From contig JAQISU010001239.1 of assembly GCA_029339505.1 (NCBI GenBank), forward strand, positions 8,812,001-8,876,000: 64,000 bases of DNA, read 5' to 3'. The notes beneath the pieces were generated by a model. The model made no database searches. It saw only the letters and a program-made list of their open reading frames with translations, and was not told the origin of the DNA. This document shows, piece after piece, positions 1 to 9,824 of the stretch (its first letter is position 1; each line of letters opens with the position of its first letter). Source of the stretch: Unio delphinus (taxonomy: Eukaryota > Mollusca > Bivalvia > Unionida > Unionidae). A program made the position numbers and the translations under genes.

Positions 1-13
1 TAACACAAATACA

Positions 14-548
14 TTAATTTTGACATGGTTGACAACGTTGTGAATTAAATTGAGAATTACACTGTTGGAAGTCATTGGGCCATTGATGTACAATACGTTT
101 CCTAGCAAACGACAACAGATAACTATAATGGTCACAAAACCGTCTATCTATTTTGTCATCGTTTCGAGACAAGTGGCGATCAAAATAAGTCACTAAATAT
201 TCCAATGAATGATGCAGAAAATAGACACAATATTGTCCACACACCATAGAATCTATGCCTTGTAATTTAACATTATTGAATCTGGGCATTTCTTCTCATA
301 AAGTCAATGATATCGTCTTCCAAAACTGGTAATCCATACGAATCAAAATACTCCACACAACCCTCTTGAGGAAAGTACACAGCTACCCAGTGAGTTCCTG
401 GAATATAACTGTCCTCTGTGTTGATGACATAAGCTTGATTCTCTTGAGGTTTGCGATGAGGTAGTTCATCTTTAGCACACACGACGGGATTCAAAGAAGC
501 AGTGTACGAACTGCGGTTCGAAAGATAATAAAGTTCCCAGGTATCCAT
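14..548 (-). pseudogene. Adenain-like cysteine protease of a Polinton/Maverick relic, frameshifted
   Basis: Two overlapping minus-strand frames (548 to 273, then 289 to 14) together cover a protease of about 178 residues. Visible are the GTHWVAVYF histidine motif, the acidic YFDSYGLP motif and, in the second frame, the VCGQYCVYFL segment carrying the nucleophilic cysteine. This His-Asp/Glu-Cys order is that of adenovirus-type (C5/C48) proteases, which mature virions in Polintons and adintoviruses. The break lies near 280-300, where the reading frame moves by one base between an RRN and an RFNNV segment. The start is the ATG at 548. The gene runs the same way as the polymerase relic upstream. 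It is a different, more Maverick-like protease than the one in the 25.6-kb element. Family assignment is by motif recognition; decay is seen directly. Confidence 0.85.
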
Positions 549-734
549 TTTTTTGGTCTTTTTTTTTCTTCTTCACAGGTGATGATAAATCATCAATTCG
601 ATCCAGACGTTTTGCTTGAAAGGTCTGTCAAGTAACTGTTTCTTTGCTTCGTCTCCTTACTCTGTGCCAAGAAAGCTTCAGTGTGATCAATCTCTCGAGC
701 AAACAATGGAGGAGAGGAATGATCACGTAAGCCT

Positions 735-914
735 TTATACCACGAATTTTTCTTCTTGACTCATCATCATATATTTTTCGTGTTGAATTTCACTGGGATG
801 ATCGTTTTGACATCCATAAAAATCTTTCTTAATCATGTCCCTCATTTTGTCCTCCAAGTGATTGGCAAAATTGGCGACTAACTGTTGTTCCTGTTCTGGC
901 CATCTGGACTGCAT
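735..914 (-). CDS. Small ORF of the Polinton relic with a C-x2-C / HPS motif
   Basis: This 59-residue ORF starts at an ATG at 914 and ends at TAA. It has an amphipathic acidic/basic helix followed by a short motif with YGCQNDHPS and a downstream His. It sits between the broken polymerase N-terminus and the protease, all on the minus strand, so it probably belongs to the same Polinton fragment. The frame is open further upstream to 956, overlapping the end of the polymerase remnant in another frame. Short ORFs of this kind with a Cys/HPS signature recur in Polinton loci, as far as I recall, but I know of no established function. It may be a decayed fragment. Confidence 0.45.
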   Translation of the reverse strand: MQSRWPEQEQQLVANFANHLEDKMRDMIKKDFYGCQNDHPSEIQHEKYMMMSQEEKFVV

Positions 915-959
915 TATCACTACTTCTTCTTTTTTGTCTTTGTGGTCTGCTGACAAAAG

Positions 960-1888
960 TCCGCTGACAAACAGGGCAATGCATTATTTCTTGTCCTGTG
1001 TCCAGCGTGGGTTGAGAAGCCAAACATCCCTCACATTTCGATCCACAATGCTTGTGTTGTTCTCGATTGTTATAACCATAGTCACATTTATTACAGTATT
1101 AACTGTATCCCAGGAATCCAGTGATGCTGGTAATGGTAACAAAATTCTCATCGTGATGATAGACGTGAATGTTTTTCCGTCTTTGAAATCGTTGCCTCTA
1201 AACAAAAGAGGTTCACGAACTTCTTGAGGGTGTATTTTCAAGGTGTAACTTGGTGCCAAGACGTCTTGCAATTGTTGCATTTCTGTAATGCCGCAAGAGG
1301 TGTCTTTGGATATCCTCGCTTGCAGTAACAGGAGTTCTGTTTCACTACTTCTCCTATTGTTTTTATATTGTTTGGCTCGGTCCGATATTTGAATAGTTTT
1401 CCAGGCTCTTGTCCATTCTGCCGTGTCGTTCCTGTTGGCATACGTTTGTCCCACGACGATGGTACGGGCTAAACACATCTGATCTTGGCAATTGCTAATT
1501 AGGATGAGGTTTCGCTTAATGCTGCGAAAGCTGTCGACTAATAACACATTTTTGGGTCTTGTCTCCTGGGGAAGAGAAACTTAGGTCATGAACAGAGTGG
1601 CTTTCCCGTCGGTGAGGTGAAACATGTCGTTGGATTGTTGCACGTGTTGAATTTTGTCGATGACTTTGGAAGGTGTCAATTCTGATAGTACTTTTCAGGG
1701 TTTACTAAGGGTGGTGAACTTTGCTTGGACGTCGCTTGTCTGGGTCTGGATTTGGGTTCACTCATTTCATCTTCAAAATCACTGGCATGAATCTGAGCCA
1801 AGACTTCAGCTACTGTGCGAGGCGATACGTCATGTTTTTGTCTCGTATTGTCTTCTCTTTTCTCGACAAAATGATGCGATCTTTTCAT
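960..1888 (-). pseudogene. N-terminal part of a Polinton-type family B DNA polymerase, broken
   Basis: Protein-primed family B polymerases of Polintons start with a domain of this kind. Pieces lie in order on the minus strand: an acidic N-terminal segment (1888-1676), a segment with KIQHVQQSND (about 1660-1590), a segment with CQDQMCLARTIVVGQ (about 1500-1450), a YHHDENFVTITS segment (about 1165) and a cysteine-rich zinc region (CGSKCEGC and CPVCQRTF, about 1050-975). The pieces are separated by at least two frameshifts (near 1660-1680 and near 1170) and by in-frame TAA codons near 1582 and 1105. The exonuclease and polymerase motifs are absent, so most of the gene is deleted. Recognition rests on the order and character of these segments. 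The domain content downstream of about 960 is unrelated. Confidence 0.7.
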
Positions 1889-1960
1889 CTTGTCTGCAAA
1901 AAGTCAAATGACTACATTTTAAAGACCATGACCCCAATATGTTCATGTCCGATCAGTGCA

Positions 1961-1968
1961 TATATAAA
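1961..1968 (+). promoter_or_regulatory. TATA box ahead of the zinc-knuckle ORF
   Basis: A TATATAAA motif lies 54 bases before the ATG at 2022, at the spacing expected of a core promoter with a short leader. It falls between the divergent polymerase relic (minus strand) and the zinc-knuckle ORF (plus strand), where a divergent promoter would be expected. No transcription evidence is available from sequence alone. Confidence 0.5.
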
Positions 1969-2021
1969 GGGTCAGTGTCTAACCTTCCAGTATTCATTTC
2001 ACTCTCGCATTGACCATAACG

Positions 2022-2447
2022 ATGGAAGACCCTACACAAGTTGAACTTCTGATTAGAGCTTTCCGTGGTGTCGTACGAACGTTTTCTTCAGACAAGCCGA
2101 CGGACAAGTCTCATTCCTTTCGAGATAAAAGTCAAGATACTTGCTATATCTGTAAGAAGAAAGGACATTGGGCTACAGAATGTCCAGATCGTGAAAAAAA
2201 ACAAGAGGTGTTAGAAGAGACAAAAGTCAAGATACCTGTCATCATTGTAAAGAGAAAGGACATTGGTCTCCAAAAGCAGGAGGAGGAGGAGAGGAATTCT
2301 GAACAGGAGGAGGAAGAGGTACCCTCCCCAAAGGAAGAAGCTCGACACGTTCACAAAGACAAGAAAGAAAGACGAAACGAAAGTGAGGAGAAAGAAAAAA
2401 AAGAAAAACCTGTGACAGTAAAGCAATTGAAAAAACATAAAGAGTGA
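2022..2447 (+). CDS. CCHC zinc-knuckle protein with a charged C-terminal half
   Basis: This 141-residue ORF starts at an ATG behind a TATA box; an upstream in-frame TTG at 2010 is less likely. Residues about 43-58 form one zinc knuckle, CYICKKKGHWATEC, which matches the C-x2-C-x4-H-x4-C pattern of nucleic-acid-binding proteins. The remainder is almost entirely Glu, Lys, Arg and Gln, low in complexity and probably disordered or helical. A second knuckle-like segment is encoded at about 2227-2280 but in another reading frame, so this copy is altered relative to an ancestral two-knuckle protein. The gene is divergent from the Polinton polymerase relic and may belong to it. A retroelement gag fragment is the alternative; no protease or RT follows it. 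Confidence 0.6.
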   Translation: MEDPTQVELLIRAFRGVVRTFSSDKPTDKSHSFRDKSQDTCYICKKKGHWATECPDREKKQEVLEETKVKIPVIIVKRKDIGLQKQEEEERNSEQEEEEVPSPKEEARHVHKDKKERRNESEEKEKKEKPVTVKQLKKHKE

Positions 2448-2539
2448 ACAGAAGAAGTCTATGAATGTTTTAAAGTGGTATTATGTTATGTTATGTTGTG
2501 ACATTGGATTGTAACATTTGTACCAGTATACACCAGCAG

Positions 2540-2785
2540 ACAGACGCTAGATAGCCCCAAATAGTTCCCATGTTAAATTCCCCTTGTCTCTAGACAGTCC
2601 CACCATGTTAAATTCCCTTGTCGCTATATAGGCCCACTATGTTAAATTTCTCTTGTCGCTATAACGCCCCACGACCTTTTTGACTGGGATTTCGATTGTC
2701 GCTATAAATCGTGTCTCTATAACGAACAACGACCTTTTTGACTGGATTTCCCATTGTCGCTATAACGCCCCCTATTACTACTAAG
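2540..2785 (+). repeat. Cluster of short interspersed repeats
   Basis: Degenerate units of about 25-60 bases recur here. The word TTGTCGCTATA occurs at least three times, twice as part of TTGTCGCTATAACGCCCC. The words ATGTTAAATTCCC and CGACCTTTTTGACTGG each occur twice. The pattern fits a decayed local repeat without coding capacity. Confidence 0.6.
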
Positions 2786-3175
2786 GTCAGTACTGAAAAT
2801 AAATGTAGAGAACATATAGTAAAATTAATGGTGATGTATGTCCAGCAGAGGATCCGTTCTTGCCGTCTACCATTGGTCGCCATGCTGCTACAATCTCAGT
2901 AATGGAGGTAGATTAGTATACCATGTATGCATGGCTTTAAATTATTTCACAACTTGATTTCTTTATTGTATGCATAATAAGTTGTAATTACCGTCCATTC
3001 GTGAGATAGTTTGCACTACTGAAAAATATGATACGCAGCGAGAACTGATGTACTTCCAATGATGGTAATTGTTTTCATCCGTATTCAATGATTTATTTCG
3101 CTTCGTGTGCTGACTGAATTGCTGCATCAATAATTGTGTCATGTTTATAGGATTACACTGCTTACAAACAAATTA

Positions 3176-3176
<1 letters not shown>

Positions 3177-3258
<82 letters not shown>
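3177..3258. repeat. (TA)n microsatellite
   Basis: About 80 bases of almost pure TA dinucleotide with one TTT interruption. The ORF across it is an artefact of Ile-Tyr repetition. Confidence 0.95.
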
Positions 3259-3260
<2 letters not shown>

Positions 3261-4405
3261 TGAGAACCAAATTTGATATTTACCTTTGCTTCATACCAGC
3301 GTTGCCCAGTTTCTACGAATCTATAGCAGGAGGTATGACAATCTTCCCATGATTTCGGAACTGACAAAACTGAAAAACCATACATGCATTAAATAAATAG
3401 TTTTCTTCATCAATGATATATGTTTTATTTGTTTTCTGTAGTTTCTTTTTAATACTTTGTGGCGGGGGCGAAATAAATAAACTTTCTTGCATTGTAATAA
3501 GGATGCTCCTGGCACTCACGAAGCTACTCACTGCACTCATGGAGTTACTCCAATTAGATAAAATTGTTTTATTTCTTAATGTGTTTGATAGCAATAACAA
3601 TTTAGCATGTTAGTATAAAGAAGTTAAACTGGGTGAAAAGTCTGAATCAGGAGTGGAGAAAAGTTAATGGAAGTAGATAGTTTTTGTATTTTAAGAAAAG
3701 ATACTATTTCATTATGGAACAAATTTACGAAACAACATATGGCCACCACCTGCTCTTAGTACGAGCAACATATTTCAATATATCTTACCCACAAATCAAG
3801 GATGCAAGAAGAGAATATGATATTTAGTTAATATCTTACTTATACATACACACACACACGTTCACAAACTCACATCCCTTTCCAGATGCTACTTTATTTA
3901 AATAGTAATTAAGATACAATATTGGCATATTGGCAATCCTTTCACATACTGAGGTTTATTTATGACTATCTGTGTACATTTATTCCAAGTTCTAGGGACA
4001 TGCAGAAATAAGCACGTGAACAGAACAATAGAAATGTTCAAGGTATGATACACATCATCAACACTCACTGTATATTGTGGAACGTACCTGTTGATATCCA
4101 GATAAAACTAAAACATGTCTTCCGGATCATTATAAGTCAGGATCGTGCCAGCACACATTATATCATTCAGTGAAGTCTTTACGAATAGATGTTCTCTTCT
4201 TTGCCAAGAGCAGATATACGTTTTATATTCATTTAGTGGTTTTTAGTGTTTACAGCTTTTATTCTGCATTCTTAATCAAGAAATGATGACGAAACCTGCC
4301 ATCTAACATCATCTTTGTAGGCTAGATTTGATTACAAAAATCAGGTTGATCTGACTTTGTTATCTTTTTTGCATACTAATTTCACCCATTCTAAACTATA
4401 ATTTG

Positions 4406-4615
4406 CCCAACAATAGCCTGCTTTTGGAATGAAAATGGTGGTTTTATCTATACATGACTGCTGATTAAAATTGCGTTCAGTTGACTGTTATCACCGAATC
4501 TTTTGCATGCCCGACAAAAGCCTGCTTATGGAATGGAAATGGTTCTTTTATCTATACATGACTGTATACAATCTGACTAAAATAGAGTTCAGTTTGCTCT
4601 GTTATCACCGCTTCA
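4406..4615 (+). repeat. Imperfect tandem duplication, about 95-bp unit
   Basis: Two adjacent segments share the words GCCTGCTT(T/A)TGGAATG and TTTTATCTATACATGACTG, and both end in TGTTATCACCG. Differences and small indels show that the duplication is not recent. Confidence 0.7.
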
Positions 4616-5123
4616 TTTTCATACAATACTTTTAACTAAAAGCAGCAAGAAGTGTGGACAGACCATGTTTTCAAACAAACATAAAACCTCTACGGAGACC
4701 AAAACTATTGCTGACAAACCGAAACTTTTTCAGACATACCAAACTTAGAGAGAGAGAATGGTGAATAGATAAGTTTTCACACAAAAATAAGGCTGCAACG
4801 GAGAGAGAGAGTAAATAGACTAAGTTTTCAAACTTACGGAGACAAACTATTTCAGACAAACCGAAACTGTTATGATAAAATCCTTTAGGATTTCACATAT
4901 AGACTAATTTGTAAAGTCTCTCCTCCTAAGTCAATCAAATTATTGGACTGGTCAGTGAGTTTAAAATTAATTCTCGTTAATGAATCATTATGACATCGCA
5001 TATACACGGATTTGTTGGATCTTCAATTATTAAAAAGCCTTTGATGCAAATGAATATAAAATATATCCCTGCTGGGCCTGATTTGATTTTTCGAGATTTA
5101 TTTGATAACTTCCATCGATAGCG

Positions 5124-6194
5124 TCACATACTAGATTTACTGCAACCACCGAGGATATATTCACATTCTGAGGAGTAATATGAGATAATTAAGTGATTTT
5201 TTTTTAATTGGTCTGCGCTATTCCCGGTGAATTTAAATGCTAAAATATCCTGTACACGTATTTTATACTTCTTTGCAAATTCTCTTCTCTCAGAACTATC
5301 TTTGGTATCTAATATTCCTTGAATAAGTCGAAGATTAATCAATTCCATATTAGATGCAATTTAATTTAGTGTTTTTATGTACTTGAGAATTGAGAGTTTC
5401 GACGATAAATCAACGGTATGTTCTTGAAAACTCTGCGGTAATTTATCTAAATATTTTTAATATTCGTTATTTAAAAAACCCAAAAGAACTCAAAACATCA
5501 CCTTCTAAAAGCATTCCTCCGTCTCCATGTCGCCATTTCCATAACCAATTCCCCATAGAAAAACTTATATTAAATTCTTTTGGATTTAGTAACCGTGGAA
5601 TGCTATTAGAAAACTCGTATATAGTAGAATAGAAATCATCATCATATGATTTTTCGTCTGTGACATAATCAGATTTTTTAGGTTCGGGTAGATTTTGATA
5701 AGATGGTGCCTGAAGTGGGATTTCATGCCATCCTAGCACGGTTCTTATAGAACTCTGATAGATATCTACAGCATACCCCGGTGAGTTATCTCAATCGTGG
5801 ATGCTAGTGTTGGTTCATGAACTATTGTAGCGATTTTTGATTCTCTTCCTGTATTGGATTTTATTATACGCTGTAATTCATTATTGATCTGTTCGATTTG
5901 GTAAGACCCAGATGATATGGAAACTATATTCCAATCTGGAGTCCCGTCTTGTTTATTCTTACTCGCAAACACCAAGGAATTTTTCAGTTGCTGACCACTA
6001 AATGGTTTTGATCTAATATTTGGACAACTGTGGTATACTCGTAATTTTACAAGCACTATCTCTTTAACGGGAATCGCAGTGGGGAAATTGACACTGAATT
6101 CAGGGTTGGTTGAGGTTATTGAGATCATGGTTGTCTTTTGCGGCGTTGTGTTTTTCGCTATCTGCTGAAGTAATTCCGTTGTCGATATTGACAT
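5124..6194 (-). pseudogene. Truncated vertex/minor-capsid-like protein of the second viral copy
   Basis: The ORF starting at 6194 begins with a Ser/Thr-rich leader, then ISITSTNPEFSVNF and VKLRVYHSCPNIRS. These align in order with the start of the large protein at 30969-33005 in the intact element. Further fragments follow at 5739-5467 and 5348-5124; the last contains KKYKIRVQDILAFKF, matching KHKIRVEDIPTFKL of the other copy. Homology fades near 5200, corresponding roughly to residue 330 of 678, so the C-terminal half is missing. Frames are interrupted at about 5760 and between fragments. This is seen by direct comparison of the two regions. The role as a penton or minor capsid protein is inferred from genomic position. 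Confidence 0.8.
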
Positions 6195-6199
6195 TATTA

Positions 6200-6658
6200 T
6201 TATTGTGCTGTTTTTATAATTTTGATGTTGCGCTGTGATAGATATTCATCATCGCGGAGAATTCGTTATCTGATATTGTTCTGTCATCGAGACTGGATGA
6301 TATCAGTGACGATAATTGGGAATACGCGGCTGATTTCAATATGTAACTTAATTATATACTCGTGTAGTTTATTCTGACTGCATGTGGATATCTTTTTTGT
6401 GATGATGCTGAGAATTCCCGTAATTGTTGTCGCCGATGACACACAAATTGTGACAACTACAGGCGCAAGTACTGTTATCGCTGATAACAATATACCAGTT
6501 CCAGCAATTATACTTGAAACCGAATACACAATAACGTCGACGCTGGTAATTCGCCTGTGGTATTTTTTTTCTACTTCTACTGTATACTTGTCAATAAGAG
6601 TTTTTAGTTTAGTTTGAAACTCACAGACTTGATCATATCGATAATGTTGGACATTCAT
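6200..6658 (-). pseudogene. Membrane protein of the second viral copy, decayed
   Basis: From the ATG at 6658 the frame stays open for 124 codons and aligns with the 189-residue membrane protein at 30500-31069. The shared features are a FQ.KL..LI..YTV...K..RRIT start, a long hydrophobic stretch with VDVIVYSVSS and LAPVVV, and ITKKIS.CSQ.KLH after it. Beyond the stop at 6284, homology continues in another frame (SSSLDDRTISDNEFS) to about 6200, so a frameshift has split the gene. It lies between the fibre and the vertex-protein pseudogenes, the same order as in the intact element. Confidence 0.8.
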
Positions 6659-6662
6659 TATA

Positions 6663-7705
6663 CTATTTACTTAAATCAATTACAAATTCTACGTAGTATG
6701 TCATTGATGCCAGAGCTAAAATACCACTGACTGAGGTTATTGTAAATGTTTCACTGGATCCCTCATCTATTATTGCACTTGCAGTATTATTTCCCGTAGA
6801 TGTACCCGATGACACATTAAACTGTACTCCTGAAAGCAGGGTCAATCTATAGATACCTCTGACTTCAGCGGTAATATTAATGATATTATTTTGAGGTGTC
6901 CAGTCGAAAGATCCTTGATATGTCGACTACACGGTATTAATTTTTTGTTTATGTGGTATTTTGATTTTATCATGGCGGGTCGCGATAGCAGGAAAATCAC
7001 TAACAATATTGTCATGTGTTTTTTAATCGTATCAATAGTTGTTTTAATATCAGAAAGTTTCTTTGGGACAGTCATCGGAGTACCAAAGAAATTGTCTGCG
7101 GTTTCATCATTTTTTTTAAAAATTCTTACGAAGATTTCCAAACATGCCTACATGAACATCATATACAGCTCGCAGCGTTGTTAGTTTATCATCTGTGGTT
7201 TTATGCTCAGCTTTCAGCGTTGTAAGTTTATCATATGTGGTTTTATGTTCAGCTTGCAACGCCGATAGTTTATTATCTACCATATCTGCATATTTTTTGT
7301 CACAGCATCAGTATCCAATGCTGGATCGCCAAGCGTGGTTATTTTATTAGAGTTCATGTCGAAGGGACCTGTCATTGAGTCACCGGATTTTTTTACTCGA
7401 TTGTTAATACTATCAATCACAGTTGGTAAAAAAAACTCCTGGTTTAATCTTACCAGTGGAATCAAACGCCGCTAGGGAATTTTCGGTCACTCCATTAATT
7501 CTAACAATAATATCATTCATGGAAACATTACTCGTTTTCAATTTACCCTGTTTGTCTTGAAATACGACAATGTTATTTGGATCCACATTTACAAGGTTTA
7601 ACAGCTCGGATATTTCATCTTCGATTTTTTTTTCTTACTTCTTTGGTATTTCAGCGGTGGGTTTTTTCAGGCTTGAGAGAGCTCTTCCCCAAATATCAAC
7701 CAATA
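6663..7705 (-). pseudogene. Fibre-like protein of the second viral copy, with a phage-fibre-type shaft
   Basis: Starting near 7705 a DIWGRAL segment resembles the DIFGRSV start of the fibre-like protein of the intact element. Then comes a Lys/Glu-rich stretch, beta-type segments with NIVVFQDKQGKLKTSNVS and INGVTENSLAAFDSTGKIK, and at 7400-7290 a GDSMTGPFDMNSNKITTLGD repeat followed by DTDAVTK. That last pattern is typical of trimeric tail-fibre shafts. The C-terminal part (6845-6663) aligns with the C-terminal domain of the intact copy, ending in YYVEFVIDLSK. The shaft repeat is absent from the intact copy. Several frame breaks are present. The receptor-binding role is inferred from architecture and place in the virion module. 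Confidence 0.7.
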
Positions 7706-7725
7706 TATTTTAATATCTCTCTAAA

Positions 7726-8119
7726 AGCGATTACTAGTATATTCGTGTACGGTTTTATGTGGTGGTTTAGTTGATGATGATAACGCGTAACGTACATTTA
7801 ATACTTCTAGGCCGCATATTGGTGGGTCGGTCATTTTCTGTGTTGGTAGTTTCGAATACCAGATAGGATTTTTAATTGATGTAGATAATGCATACATTCT
7901 TTAGTTGGCGCTAACCCATATGAATCAAAATAAACAATTGCACGCGGATCAATCGCGTATGCAACCCAGTGAGTTCCAGGTCCGGTGCTGTTATCGAGAT
8001 TAATGATACCGGTTTCAGTGCTGTATGGTTGTTGTGGTAATTGATCTCGCATAAAACACCTCTAAAGTTTTTTTTATCGCTAATTTTGTAGCAGCATCAA
8101 GTAAATCAAAATTTGACAT
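7726..8119 (-). pseudogene. Adenain-like protease of the second viral copy, decayed
   Basis: An MSNFDLLDAA start at 8119 matches the MSNFDLLEAV start at 29180 in the intact element. In another frame follow the GPGTHWVAYAI histidine motif and the YFDSYGLAP acidic motif (8052-7831). Then come PPICGLEVLN, with the presumed nucleophilic cysteine, and KPPHKTVHEY near 7740. At least two frame changes separate these parts. Length and motif order match a compact adenain-like protease of about 140 residues. Confidence 0.8.
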
Positions 8120-8217
8120 TGGAACCTTCGGTGTTGGAGTTAGTAAACCATCCGTAGTCTCAGGCCGTTTCCGCTGTAACATGAATACGGAGTTCCTGCT
8201 AGTCTTAGACCCTTTCC

Positions 8218-8394
8218 CTATTTTTTGTATCCTTTTCCAGTCGCTTTCGTAAGTGCCATCTCTGCCGCGGTACCAACCGCTCCTAGTGCTGCAGCTTTCG
8301 CTCCCGCGTGGGCGGCGGATGCAATTAGTGCTGGTAGCGCAGCAAAAAGTGGAAATATACCACCTGATTTTATCATGTCTTTGATCGCAGATGT

Positions 8395-8451
<57 letters not shown>

Positions 8452-8643
8452 AACACCTTTTCTGTCTTTGATAGAATCATTGAAATGCTTAATTTGACGA
8501 GCTGTCAATGATAGTTTATTCTGACCACTAGACATCTGATTGTGTTTTAGCGATATCGTAGTTCCACATTTTGTAGCTGAATCCGATTGCAACTTTTTAA
8601 TCTCACCAGGAGTCAGAGTAACATTAACATGACTATATATCAT
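8218..8643 (-). CDS. Homologue of the 150-aa core/membrane protein, expanded by a (Ser-Leu)n tract
   Basis: The ORF is 141 codons from ATG at 8643. It shares VNVTLTPGEIKKLQS, CGTTISLKHNQMS and KLSLTARQIKHFN with the 28704-29156 protein, and a later hydrophobic segment with IKSGGIFPLF. Between the two conserved halves a run of alternating Ser and Leu, encoded by a (GA)n microsatellite on the plus strand, replaces the short TLSAAAIA stretch of the homologue. The frame survives the expansion. The C-terminal basic tail is shorter than in the homologue. The function is unknown; virion core or membrane-active protein is a guess from gene order. Confidence 0.75.
8396..8447. repeat. (GA)n microsatellite inside a viral ORF
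   Basis: About 50 bases of AG dinucleotide lie in frame inside the minus-strand ORF at 8218-8643, where they encode alternating Ser and Leu. Confidence 0.95.
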
Positions 8644-8689
8644 TTTATTTAATATGAGATTGATCTAATTGTCTATGTGTTTACATGTT

Positions 8690-9820
8690 TTCCACTGGTG
8701 CATAAACTACTCTCATTCGTCCACCTACACCTTCGAGTAGCATTGATTTGTCACTGAGTATGACAGCAACTGCTCTGTAATTAGAGATAAGTGGAGCTGG
8801 AGCAACCGGAAGAGTTACACGAGCTCGAAAAGGTATGTCAACGACGGACTGTCTGGTTTAATCAAGATGTTCCAACGAAAAGTAATAAATCAGATATAGT
8901 TTTCTAACATCTAACTGTGATATTTGCAAACCAGTATCTAACATTATTATAACGTCCCATAAATGATAGCAAACGATGATACACGCGTACTATTTGGTTT
9001 TAGTCCGTAATTAAGTAAAATATCCTCGGTTGGTTCTTGTTGGCCGTTTATCCTCAGCGAGACTTCAGAAACACCAAGTTGATCAAATATCATATGGCTG
9101 CGTGTTTGTGAATTTAATCGCGTCTTATCCTGTAACGCAACAAATATATGCTGCGGCGCTGAAACCCCAAGTTTGGATGCCATGTGCCATGTAAAATACC
9201 ATTAACAGAAGATTCCATATTATATGTTGTTGTTGTTAGCTACGATAGCAATGATTTACCACCTGTATCCATAACTGATAGTACTTTCTCCTCTGCGTTG
9301 ATTGATGGAGTCATTACTGGCATCTACAGTGAGAGTTTTGTTATATTAATTTTACCAGAAGCGACTAGAGCTTCAGCAGGGCCTGCTTCTCTCCAGATTG
9401 CATAATTATCATCACCTTTTTGCACGAGGACTACTGTATGTTTCGCTCCAAAGATAACCTTTTTAACATTTCTGCAAAATTCGAAAAAATATGAGATAGT
9501 GAAATCGGGCATGAAAATAATCTACGCTGTCCTTGCAATATTGATGCGCGTATTGAAAACCCTAGGTTGTAACTAGGATCATTCATAATAATCATATCCT
9601 CAACGTCAACATCAGCAGCACCAGCATGATTTTTCATTTGTCTTATAATATACTGAACATGTCCAGCGTGATCATTAACATCCTAATCGAACATCATAGA
9701 TGGACCTGCTGATCTTGTATAATCATCGAAATATCTTGCTAAACCCACTATTGTTGTGGCAACATCAACATCATGCTCTATAGATTCAATCTCTCTTCCA
9801 TCAAACAATTAAAATCGGGT
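8690..9820 (-). pseudogene. Major-capsid-like protein of the second viral copy, 5' truncated
   Basis: Fragments from about 9810 to 8700 align in order with residues from about one quarter of the 27243-28661 protein to its end. Examples are VGLARY near 9740, NDPSYNLGF.IR near 9580, VIFGAKHTVVL near 9430, LGVSEVSLRINGQQEPTED near 9060, and NLRV-type ends near 8700. Frame changes and stops occur near 9660, 9510, 9300 and 8870. The N-terminal region is missing because the alignment stops at about 9820, where a LINE begins. Homology to the intact copy is seen directly; the capsid role is inferred as for that copy. Confidence 0.8.
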
Positions 9821-9824
9821 TGTC

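Larger units (their letters stand above)
2786..5123. other. Non-coding stretch with local duplications
   Basis: No supportable gene. It holds a (TA)n tract (3177-3258), an imperfect tandem duplication at about 4406-4615, and a degenerate GA-rich repeat at about 4670-4870 in which segments with AAACCGAAACT recur. The short ORFs here have no recognisable protein character. Confidence 0.6.
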
